Program-made: the position numbers and the translations under genes
Source: Collinsella sp.
GTDB lineage: Bacteria; Actinomycetota; Coriobacteriia; Coriobacteriales; Coriobacteriaceae
Direction: 5' to 3'
DNA length: 58,530 nt
NCBI GenBank assembly: GCA_019419555.1
Contig: DXZR01000012.1
Location: forward strand, 1 to 58,530
The notes under the pieces: generated by a model
Database searches by the model: none
Seen by the model: only the letters and a program-made list of their open reading frames with translations
Told to the model about the DNA's origin: nothing
In this document: positions 51,992-58,530 of the stretch, in pieces
How the letters are laid out: each line of letters opens with the position of its first letter
How positions within the stretch are numbered: the first letter of the stretch is position 1

Positions 51992-53338
51992 ATGGAACAC
52001 GACCTCACACGCGGCAATGTCCTCAAGACCATCGCGGTCTTTGCCCTGCCCTATATGCTCTCGTACTTTTTGCAGATGCTCTACGGCATGGCCGACCTGT
52101 ACATGATGGGACAGTTTAGCGGTGCCGCCGGCATCACCGCCGTGGGCAATGGCGCGCAGACGCTCTACATCATTACCGTGACGCTCGTGGGCCTGGCCAT
52201 GGGAACGACGGTCATCGTCGGCCACGCCGTGGGTTCGCGCCGGTTTGACCGCGCCGAGACCGCCATCGGCAACACCATCACGCTGTTTATGGGCGTCTCG
52301 GTGGTGCTGGCCGTCATCTTATTTGCACTATGCCCGCAGGTTGTGGCGCTCATTGGCACGCCTGCCGAGGCGGTCGAAGGCACCGCCGCCTACCTGCGTA
52401 TCTGCTTTGTCGGCATTCCGTTTATCGCCGCATACAACATCCTCTCGGCCATCTTTCGCGGGCTGGGCGATTCGCGCTCGCCCATGTACGTGATCGGCGT
52501 GGCATGCATCATCAACATCGCGCTCGACTTTCTGTTTATCGGCCACATGGGGCTCGGTCCCGTGGGCGCGGCGCTCGGCACGGTGACCGCCCAGACGGCA
52601 AGCGTTGCCCTCGCGCTCGTATGGCTCAAGAGCCGTCGCACGAACATCCATGTTAAGCGCAGCGACCTGCGTCCCCAGCCCGAGGTGCTCAGCAGCATTC
52701 TTAAGATCGGCGTGCCCGTGGCCGTGCAGGACGGCTGCATCCAGGTGGCGTTTATGTTCATCACCGTCATCGCCAACCACCGCGGCCTGGTCGACGCCGC
52801 CGCCGTAGGCCTGGTCGAAAAGATGATCAGCTTTTTGTTCATTGTGCCGAGCTCCATGGGCGCCACCGTCAGCGCGCTCACGGCGCAAAATGCCGGCGCG
52901 GGCAAGGGCGACCGCGCGCGTCAGGTGCTCAAAGATGCCATGACCATCTCGGTGGTGTACGGCTGCCTGATCACAGTGCTGATGTGGCTGGTGGCACCGG
53001 CGTTTATTGGCTTTTTTGCCAAGGACGCTGCAGTAGTCGCCGCCGGTACCGGCTATATGCGCAGCTACATTTTCGATGCGATTTTTGCCGGCATCCACAT
53101 TTGCTTTAGCGGCTTTTTCGCTGCGTATGGCAAGAGCTACATCGGCTTTGCGCACAACGTGCTGGCCGTTGCGCTCATTCGCGTGCCCGGCGCCTGGCTG
53201 CTGTCGAACGCTTATTCCGATACGTTGTTTCCCATGGGCATCGCTTCGCCGTGCGGATCAATTCTATCGGCGGTTATTTGCATGATGGCATTTACCGTGC
53301 TCAACCGCCGCGGAGCTTTTGACAAGTTGGCAGCGTAG
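51992..53338 (+). CDS. MATE family efflux transporter
   Basis: 448 residues with 12 predicted helices in two six-helix halves (pseudo-repeat ISYL..GMADLYMMGQF and GVPVAVQDGCIQVAFMF). It belongs to the MATE/DinF-type exporters that expel cationic compounds using a Na+ or H+ gradient. N-terminal MEHDLTRGNVLKTIAVFALPYMLSYFLQMLYGMADL is typical. Start codon within GCCCATGG; the Shine-Dalgarno is weak. The palindrome at 51922-51942 lies upstream. A remnant of another gene begins within its last codons. Confidence 0.94.
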   Translation: MEHDLTRGNVLKTIAVFALPYMLSYFLQMLYGMADLYMMGQFSGAAGITAVGNGAQTLYIITVTLVGLAMGTTVIVGHAVGSRRFDRAETAIGNTITLFMGVSVVLAVILFALCPQVVALIGTPAEAVEGTAAYLRICFVGIPFIAAYNILSAIFRGLGDSRSPMYVIGVACIINIALDFLFIGHMGLGPVGAALGTVTAQTASVALALVWLKSRRTNIHVKRSDLRPQPEVLSSILKIGVPVAVQDGCIQVAFMFITVIANHRGLVDAAAVGLVEKMISFLFIVPSSMGATVSALTAQNAGAGKGDRARQVLKDAMTISVVYGCLITVLMWLVAPAFIGFFAKDAAVVAAGTGYMRSYIFDAIFAGIHICFSGFFAAYGKSYIGFAHNVLAVALIRVPGAWLLSNAYSDTLFPMGIASPCGSILSAVICMMAFTVLNRRGAFDKLAA

Positions 53339-53436
53339 CGGGACAACGCGAGATCGCCCTCATCGACGACATCATCAGCGACGACCCGGCGACCTACGTG
53401 ACGCAGATCACGGTGCCGGTTGCCCCGTCCAAATAA
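53335..53436 (+). pseudogene. 3' remnant of an unidentified gene, copy 1
   Basis: In a frame overlapping the MATE stop codon, 33 codons read VAGQREIALIDDIISDDPATYV and so on to a TAA. No start precedes it. The last 48 bp match 54722-54769 at 38 of 48 positions, both ending AAATAA. The ending resembles a sugar-binding or LacI-type C-terminus, but I cannot name it. Confidence 0.5.
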
Positions 53437-53478
53437 GAACTGCCCAGAAAACGTTCGGCTGAAGGCAGAATCTTGACG

Positions 53479-53670
53479 TTATAGGCCATATTTTGCCTCA
53501 AGGTCATCGAGAGCCTCAAAGGCATCACGCGCCATGCCAGCAGCACGCTCCCGCTCGGCCACAGCTATACGAGCCATCAGACGAGCCTTAGCCTGTTCCT
53601 GAACCATGAGGTCGTAGTCCTCGGATCGAAGTACAACAAATTTGCTATAGCCGTTTTTTGTAACAGTCAC
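53479..53670 (-). pseudogene. Truncated Phd/YefM-type antitoxin remnant
   Basis: 63 residues beginning MTVTKNGYSKFVVLRSEDYDLM, which matches the second half of Phd/YefM-type antitoxins (xPVTVTKNGxxxxVVLSxEDY). The preceding codons (RACWEAPGP) fit the missing part but run into an in-frame TAG, and no N-terminal DNA-binding start is seen. The GTG at 53670 has GGGAGG upstream, so a short peptide could still be made. The PIN toxin gene lies upstream, not downstream, so it is probably an orphan. Confidence 0.6.
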
Positions 53671-53731
53671 TGGACCAGGAGCCTCCCAACAAGCTCGCTA
53701 AACACTGGAGACAGTCCTCGATATGGCGGTT

Positions 53732-54154
53732 TTACTCCTCCGGAATCGGAAACGCACGGATGAACTCTGCAGGCGAGAAGGTCTTGATGGTCGAGCGCAC
53801 AAAAGCGGGGCGCTCACGCGTGATAATAAAGTCCACGCCGGCACGCTCGGCCATCGCACGGATACAGCCGTCCTCAAAGTCCGGCTCATCGGAATAGGCG
53901 GAGGCAAAACAAGCCTCTTGGTCGAGAGACTCTACCGAGTAGCTCTTAAGGCAGTCGCGCACTACCTCGCGCCCGCGCGCCTCGCCGGCCTGTTTGGTGA
54001 GAATGTAATACGCGTCCTTGAGAGAGCAGGCCGAAACAACGCCCTCGATAAGCCCCACGTCGACGAGCTCCTTGATCGTTTGCGCCGCTGCGTGCTCCGG
54101 CCGGCCCGGCAGCACACAATCGAGCAGAAAATTGGTATCGAGAAATGCCCTCAT
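53732..54154 (-). CDS. PIN-domain toxin
   Basis: 140 residues. VapC-like PIN ribonuclease: MRAFLDTNFLLDCVL (Asp6), a central DAYYILT segment, DFEDGCIRAMAE (acidic pair) and FIITRERPAF near the C-terminus; the usual Asn/Asp in the last motif is Glu. The ATG overlaps the antitoxin stop (ATGA). Target RNA unknown. Confidence 0.85.
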   Translation of the reverse strand: MRAFLDTNFLLDCVLPGRPEHAAAQTIKELVDVGLIEGVVSACSLKDAYYILTKQAGEARGREVVRDCLKSYSVESLDQEACFASAYSDEPDFEDGCIRAMAERAGVDFIITRERPAFVRSTIKTFSPAEFIRAFPIPEE

Positions 54155-54543
54155 AGGTAGCGCTCCCTCGCGACGCGCTTTTCATCTTCAACCGTCATCG
54201 TATCGAGCGGCGTTCCCTTTGGCATGTTAGCCACGATATCGAGATACTCCTGGTAGTCCTCATTCTCCGCGAGCATCTCACGGATCTCCTTCCAGGTGAT
54301 CTTGGGATGCCACATCGTACCCATGTCGCGCTTGGGCTTGTCCGAGCCGCACGTCGGTTTTGTGCCCCCACGCTCCTGGGCAGCATCATATTCCACTGCA
54401 ACCGGGCCTTGATAGTCGAGCGGCACGATTTTGAACAACGGCTTGCTCCGCTTGAAGACCACAACCTCCTCGCCATCATTGGCAACCCTTTCGGCCACCT
54501 GCGTAAGGTTTTGGCGCAGCTCCGAAAACGCGACGGTAACCAT
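54151..54543 (-). CDS. Phd/YefM-type antitoxin
   Basis: 130 residues. N-terminal VTVAFSELRQNLTQVAERVANDGEEVVVFKRSKPLFKIVPLDY is typical of Phd/YefM DNA-binding antitoxins; the C-terminal half (WKEIREMLAENEDYQEYLDIVANMPKG) should neutralise the toxin. The start at 54543 follows GAGGAG. It has its own operator at 54579-54610 and overlaps the PIN gene. The AT-rich control region contrasts with the surrounding sequence. Confidence 0.84.
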   Translation of the reverse strand: MVTVAFSELRQNLTQVAERVANDGEEVVVFKRSKPLFKIVPLDYQGPVAVEYDAAQERGGTKPTCGSDKPKRDMGTMWHPKITWKEIREMLAENEDYQEYLDIVANMPKGTPLDTMTVEDEKRVARERYL

Positions 54544-54578
54544 AACTGCTCCTCTCAACATATATCTTTACTGCTAAG

Positions 54579-54610
54579 TATACACGTTAATGTTAATGTT
54601 AAAGTGTATA
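54579..54610. promoter_or_regulatory. Operator/promoter of the Phd-PIN pair
   Basis: TATACAC and GTGTATA are separated by 18 bp that contain GTTAATGTTAATGTTAA, an internally repeated TTAATG. The AT-rich zone probably also holds the -10. Fits autoregulation by the antitoxin. Confidence 0.6.
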
Positions 54611-54718
54611 AAACTCATTACAATGGGGCAGCCCAGTTGTGGGACCTCACTGCGGGGCCCCTTTGCTTTGTATGAATCTTCTATCGCTCCGGAACGACAC
54701 CGCTCCGCAGGGTCACCC

Positions 54719-54769
54719 TCAGCAACCTACATGACGCAGATCATGCTGCCCGCCACCACGCCCAAATAA
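54719..54769 (+). pseudogene. 3' remnant of an unidentified gene, copy 2
   Basis: SATYMTQIMLPATTPK then TAA, related to the remnant at 53389-53436 (38 of 48 bases). No open frame extends far upstream. The two remnants bracket the toxin-antitoxin genes. Confidence 0.5.
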
Positions 54770-54770
54770 A

Positions 54771-54810
54771 AACCTCCCGGAAAGTATCAACCTTTCCGGG
54801 AGGTTTTCTA
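54771..54810. terminator. Bidirectional intrinsic terminator after ligA
   Basis: AACCTCCCGGAAAG and CTTTCCGGGAGGTT pair over 14 bp around TATCAAC. Minus strand: TTTTTATTTG follows (ligA). Plus strand: TTTTCTAATTT follows. Confidence 0.92.
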
Positions 54811-54827
54811 ATTTGATTATCGATGTC

Positions 54828-57056
54828 CTAAGCCTGGGGCACCTCGCCGGTCGCAAGGATCTGCTCGAGTGCGTCCTCGTCCAGCACGGGCACACCCAGC
54901 TGCTCAGCCTTGGTGAGCTTGGAGCCCGCTTTGGGGCCGGCGACTAGATAGCTCGTCTTCTTTGAAACACTGCCCGAGACCTTGGCGCCGAGCACCTTGA
55001 GCGCCGCGCCTGCCTCGTCGCGCGTGCGGTTGACGAGCGTGCCGGTGAGCACGAAGGTCAGACCTGCAAGCGGCTGTGCGTCGGCGAGCTCGCCCGCCAC
55101 GCCAGCGTCGGCTGCGGCTTGCGCGTGCGCGGCGCCCAAATCGACCTCGAGCGACAGCCCCGCCTGGCGCAGGCGCTCCAGGACGGCAAGGTTTTCGGGA
55201 ACGGCCAGGAACTGCTTGACGCTCGCCGCAATCTTGGGACCGATGCCCTCGCACTCGGCGATGTCCTCTTCGCTCGCCAAGATGAGCTTGTCAATCGACA
55301 GGAATCGCTCGGCGATGACCTCACCCACACTCTTGCCCACGTGGCGGATGCCCAGGGCAAACAGCACGCGACCGAGCGGCTGGCTCTTGGACTTGTTGAG
55401 CTCGGCGATGATTTTCCCGGCCGTCTTGAGGCCTACCGGAATGGGGTCGCCCTTCTTGACGCCCTTTTTGCTGTTGGAGCTGGCATAAGTGCGCCCCGTG
55501 TCCAGGCCGGCGATGTCGTCGACCGTGAGCTGATAGAAGTCCGCGACATCGTGGATCAGCCCGGCGGCGATCATCTTGTCGACGATCTCGTCGCCTAGGC
55601 CGTCGACGTCCATGCAGCCGCGGCTCACCCAGTGGAGCAGACGCTCCTTGAGCTGCGCGGGGCAGTCGATGGAGACGCAGCGGTAAGCGACCTCGCCATC
55701 CTCGTGGACCACAGGGCTGCCGCACACGGGGCAGACCTCGGGCATCTGCCAGTCAACGCTGTCGGCCGGGCGCTTATCGAGCACCGGGCCCACGACCTCG
55801 GGGATCACGTCGCCTGCCTTGTGCACGATGATAGTGTCACCCTCGCGCACGTTTTTGCGGCGGATCTCGTCGATGTTGTGCAGCGTGGCGCGCGCGATGG
55901 TGGAGCCGGCAACCGTCACCGGGTCGAACTCGGCGACCGGCGTGAGCACGCCGGTGCGACCCACCTGGATGCGTATCTCGCGCAGGACGGTCTGCTTTTC
56001 CTCGGGCGGGAACTTAAAGGCGATGGCCCAGCGCGGTGCGCGGGCGGTAAAGCCTAGGTCGAGCTGCTGCTGAAAGCTGTCGACCTTTACGACCACGCCG
56101 TCGATATCGTAGTCCAGGTCACCGCGGTGCTCGAGCGCCTGGGCACAGAACTCGTGGACCTCGGCGGGTGTAGCACAGCGTGCCACGTTGGGGTTGACGC
56201 TAAAGCCGGCGCTACGCAGCCAGTCGAGAAACTCGCGCTGACTGTGGACGTGCAGCGGATCGGTATCGGCGATGGCATAGATAAAGGTGGCAAGATCGCG
56301 GCGCGCCGTGACTTTGGGATCCTTTTGGCGCAGGCTGCCGGCGGCGGCGTTGCGCGGGTTGGCGAAGGGGTCGCGGCCCTCGGCATCGGCCTCTTCATTC
56401 AGGCGAACAAAGCTGCCCTTGGGCATGTAGACCTCGCCGCGTACCTCAATGGTGCGCTCGCGGTCGGCGCCCATATGAGTGAGCGCCGGCTCGGACAGGT
56501 GCATGGGCACATCCTTGATGGTACGCACATTGAGCGATACGTCCTCGCCCGTGGTGCCATCGCCGCGCGTGGCCGCGCGCACGAAGGTGCCGTTTTGGTA
56601 GGTAAGCGCCACGCCCAGACCGTCAATCTTAAGCTCGCAGGTATAGGTGACGCTACCTGCGCCGAGCGCATCCTCGGTTCGTTGGAGCCACGCGTCAAGT
56701 TCGTCCAGATCCATGGCATCGTCCATGGAATACATGCGCGCCATATGCGTGACCGGCGTAAACTGCTCGCTCACGTACCCGCCCACGCGTTGGGTGTAGC
56801 TGTCGGGCGTCACCAGGTCGGGGTAGGTCGCCTCGATTTCCTGCAGCTCAACGAGCATTTTGTCGAAGGCGGCGTCCGTGATCTCGGGCGCATCGAGCAT
56901 GTAGTAGCGATAGGCGTGGTAATCGAGCTCGTGGCGCAGCTCGGCCGCGCGCGCTGCCGCCTGAGCACGGGCATCGGCCGGTGCAGCGGTATCCGCACTC
57001 GCGGGCGTTTCGGTATCGATGTCCACGCCGTCACCAAACAGGCTCGATTGCTCCAT
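54828..57056 (-). CDS. ligA: NAD+-dependent DNA ligase
   Basis: Seals nicks in replication and repair. 742 residues. Domains in order: Ia (ELDYHAYRYYMLDAPEITD), adenylation with nucleophile Lys in CELKIDGLGVAL near 143, nucleotide-binding stretches RGDGTTGEDVS and RGEVYMPKG, OB fold (GRTGVLTPVAEFDPV), zinc finger CPVCGSP..CVSIDCPAQ near 460, helix-hairpin-helix repeats and a C-terminal BRCT domain (LTFVLTGTLVNRTRDEAG). It has about 40 extra N-terminal residues, Ala-rich, before domain Ia. Start at 57056 follows AAGGAG. Confidence 0.98.
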   Translation of the reverse strand: MEQSSLFGDGVDIDTETPASADTAAPADARAQAAARAAELRHELDYHAYRYYMLDAPEITDAAFDKMLVELQEIEATYPDLVTPDSYTQRVGGYVSEQFTPVTHMARMYSMDDAMDLDELDAWLQRTEDALGAGSVTYTCELKIDGLGVALTYQNGTFVRAATRGDGTTGEDVSLNVRTIKDVPMHLSEPALTHMGADRERTIEVRGEVYMPKGSFVRLNEEADAEGRDPFANPRNAAAGSLRQKDPKVTARRDLATFIYAIADTDPLHVHSQREFLDWLRSAGFSVNPNVARCATPAEVHEFCAQALEHRGDLDYDIDGVVVKVDSFQQQLDLGFTARAPRWAIAFKFPPEEKQTVLREIRIQVGRTGVLTPVAEFDPVTVAGSTIARATLHNIDEIRRKNVREGDTIIVHKAGDVIPEVVGPVLDKRPADSVDWQMPEVCPVCGSPVVHEDGEVAYRCVSIDCPAQLKERLLHWVSRGCMDVDGLGDEIVDKMIAAGLIHDVADFYQLTVDDIAGLDTGRTYASSNSKKGVKKGDPIPVGLKTAGKIIAELNKSKSQPLGRVLFALGIRHVGKSVGEVIAERFLSIDKLILASEEDIAECEGIGPKIAASVKQFLAVPENLAVLERLRQAGLSLEVDLGAAHAQAAADAGVAGELADAQPLAGLTFVLTGTLVNRTRDEAGAALKVLGAKVSGSVSKKTSYLVAGPKAGSKLTKAEQLGVPVLDEDALEQILATGEVPQA

Positions 57057-57164
57057 AGCGGCACTCCTTCGCTCGATTTCAAACGGATACTAGAGTACCA
57101 CCGGTCGCAATGAGGCCGAATAGCGGTCTCGAACCGCACCGAAACGGCAGCCGCCAGACTGGGG

Positions 57165-57367
57165 TGGACAGTTAGTTCAGATACGTATAAATCCTAGAGC
57201 TGAATCAGACACGAACACCCCTGTTTCAACTAATTTGGGCTCCTCGAGACCATGTAAACGTCCCGCTCTCCCTTCCAAACACCCATTCGAGCCCCATCCC
57301 AATCAAAAATTGCTCAAAACGCATCCCAAGCTGCCCCAGATTTATACGTATCTGAACTAACTGTCCA
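57165..57367. mobile_element. 203-bp element with perfect 29-bp inverted ends (MITE-like)
   Basis: 57165-57193 and 57339-57367 are perfect inverted copies. The 145-bp centre has no gene and no second palindrome. No clear target duplication is seen at its edges. Could be a non-autonomous transposable element or a hairpin at a gene boundary. Confidence 0.6.
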
Positions 57368-57441
57368 GACCATTCCGGACCAGGCCTCTTGTCAGTCCCA
57401 AGTGATCCGTTTTCCTCCGTCCCCAACGGATCAATAAGAAA

Positions 57442-57479
57442 AGAGGGGCTGTCCCACACTTGTCGGGACAGCCCCCTCT
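57442..57479 (-). terminator. Intrinsic terminator of the htrA-type gene
   Basis: AGAGGGGCTGTCCC pairs with GGGACAGCCCCCTCT with one bulge; on the minus strand TTTTCTTATT follows. About 30 nt after the stop. Confidence 0.9.
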
Positions 57480-57505
57480 GGCATCGGCATGTGCGATACG
57501 GCTCG

Positions 57506-58530
57506 TTAGTAACCCTGGCCGTAGCCCTGACCCTGGCCCTGCTGGCCTAACAGCTCCTCCAGGTACTGGCGCAGCTGCTCGTCGGTAATACCGCCGTTGC
57601 CGGTGTCGGTCGAACTGTCGTCCTGCTGCTGGTTCTGCAGCTCCTCATCGGAGCCCAGCTCAACCGTGACCTTTTTCTCTTCCTTGCCACGCATGAGTGT
57701 GATCTCGACCTTCTCGCCCACCTCGTGGCTGCGCAGTGCGATGATCAGGCCATCGGCGCTCGTGATCTCGTCGTCGCCCAGCTTGGTGATGACGTCGCCC
57801 TCCTGAATGCCGGCCTTGGCAGCAGGACCGTCCTCGACGACACTTGCCACATACGCGCCGCTATCGGTGCTCAGCTTGTTAGTGCGGGCGTTAAGCGCAT
57901 TGACGCTCGAAAGCGTAGCGCCCATGTACGGATGCACCGGCGTCTTGCCGTCGATAATCTGGTCGGCAATGTTCTTGGCGTAGTTAACGGGAATAGCAAA
58001 GCCAACGCCCGAGCTGGAGCCCGAGTAGCTCTCGATGAGCGAGTTGATGCCCACCAGCTCACCGTTGTCGTTGACGAGCGCGCCGCCAGAGTTGCCCGGG
58101 TTGATGGCGGCATCGGTCTGGATCATGTTGGCATAGATGGTGTTACCGCTGGTAGAGCTCATGGCCGTGGAGCGATACAGCGCCGACACAATGCCCGTGG
58201 AGACAGACTGCTCGTTGCCGAAGGGCGAGCCAATCGCCATAACCCACTCGCCCACGTTGAGCTTGGAGGAATCACCAATCTCGATCGGCGTGAGCTTGGA
58301 GGCATCGGCATCCTTGAGCTTGATGACGGCCAGGTCGCTCGAGGCGTCGTTGCCAACGAACTCGGCCTCGTAGGTGGTGCCGTCGTCCATGGTAACCACG
58401 TACTGGTCATAGCCATCGACCACGTGGTTGTTGGTGAGGACGTGGCCCTCGGTATCGAGCACAACGCCCGAACCGACGCTGCCCGAGTTGTCCGACTCGT
58501 CGGCAGACTGCGAAAGCGAGCCATTCTGGC
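57506..58530 (-). CDS. HtrA/DegP-type serine protease with PDZ domain, 5' end outside the window
   Basis: 341 codons seen, the N-terminus cut off at 58530. Trypsin-like domain: catalytic His in LTNNHVVDG, Asp in ASSDLAVIKLKD and Ser in NPGNSGGALV. A PDZ domain follows (YVASVVEDGPAAKAGIQEGDVITKLGDDEI) and a Gln/Gly-rich C-terminal tail (QGQGQGYGQGY). In homologues an N-terminal membrane anchor lies before the protease, so it is probably an extracytoplasmic quality-control protease. The first residues in the window (QNGSLSQSADESDNSGSVGSG) fit the usual linker. Confidence 0.95.
   Translation of the reverse strand, partial: QNGSLSQSADESDNSGSVGSGVVLDTEGHVLTNNHVVDGYDQYVVTMDDGTTYEAEFVGNDASSDLAVIKLKDADASKLTPIEIGDSSKLNVGEWVMAIGSPFGNEQSVSTGIVSALYRSTAMSSTSGNTIYANMIQTDAAINPGNSGGALVNDNGELVGINSLIESYSGSSSGVGFAIPVNYAKNIADQIIDGKTPVHPYMGATLSSVNALNARTNKLSTDSGAYVASVVEDGPAAKAGIQEGDVITKLGDDEITSADGLIIALRSHEVGEKVEITLMRGKEEKKVTVELGSDEELQNQQQDDSSTDTGNGGITDEQLRQYLEELLGQQGQGQGYGQGY

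Larger units (their letters stand above)
57057..57505. other. Intergenic region between htrA and ligA
   Basis: 449 bp. Holds the 203-bp inverted-repeat element (57165-57367) and the htrA terminator (57442-57479). A 77-codon minus-strand frame (57226-57459) crosses both; I do not support it as a gene. Confidence 0.6.

Noticed and set aside
57226..57459. 77-codon minus-strand gene beside htrA
   Set aside because: It starts inside the htrA terminator stem and ends in the MITE-like centre; no ribosome site or motif.

Overview
The window is a 58.5 kb, gene-dense, roughly 60% GC stretch of a Gram-positive actinobacterial chromosome. The closest match is the class Coriobacteriia, most likely a gut Collinsella. 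That assignment is inference from gene content and style: type III glutamine synthetase, GatCAB amidotransferase, a UPF0210 (PFL-type) protein, a 999-residue STAND/SARP-like regulator, a DUF6110 plus P-type ATPase pair, LPxTG-type sorting signals with a class C sortase, and many long hairpins at gene ends. No plasmid, phage, rRNA or tRNA gene was seen. One tmRNA (ssrA) is present.

Layout. 0.1-2.2 kb: glnN on the minus strand. 2.6-8.3 kb, plus strand: a methionine/one-carbon operon (metF, a separate methionine-synthase activation protein, and a metH lacking its activation domain), then a UPF0210 protein. 8.6-10 kb: a methyltransferase and YhbY. 10-13 kb: a large minus-strand transcriptional regulator. 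13.5-18.4 kb, minus strand: nagB, a glucose-type PTS EIIA, glmM (amino-sugar and wall-precursor metabolism), rpsI-rplM and a patatin-like lipase. 18.5-19.5 kb: four 62-bp tandem repeats, a duplicated 32-bp repeat and ssrA. 19.7-21.1 kb: a small unknown protein and a RelB/PIN toxin-antitoxin pair. 21.2-28.4 kb: a metal P-type ATPase with DUF6110, then a two-gene ABC exporter divergent from an AraC regulator that is cut by an in-frame stop. 28.7-32.2 kb: gatCAB. 32.5-40.9 kb: a sortase-pilus operon of four genes. 41.5-46.5 kb: a HAD phosphatase, an MFS carrier and molybdopterin genes (moaA and a moaC-mobB fusion). 46.8-53.3 kb: a DUF559-like protein, a heterodimeric ABC exporter and a MATE pump. 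53.3-54.8 kb: a small toxin-antitoxin island between two related gene remnants. 54.8-58.5 kb: ligA and the 3' part of an htrA-type protease.

Most striking observations. (1) The pilus tip adhesin gene is split by a run of ten G just after its signal peptide. Nine G would restore one 1146-residue protein, so pilus tip expression looks phase-variable and is OFF in this sequence. (2) Several families of sequence-conserved hairpins lie just after stop codons. Two share a loop core but have unrelated, almost perfectly paired arms (8.35 and 28.5 kb). At least eight others share the terminal motif AACCAYCACAA (32-48 kb). (3) The 62-bp tandem repeats carry a stem whose variable positions change in compensating pairs. 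(4) There is a possible small structured RNA between the sortase and the pilin genes.
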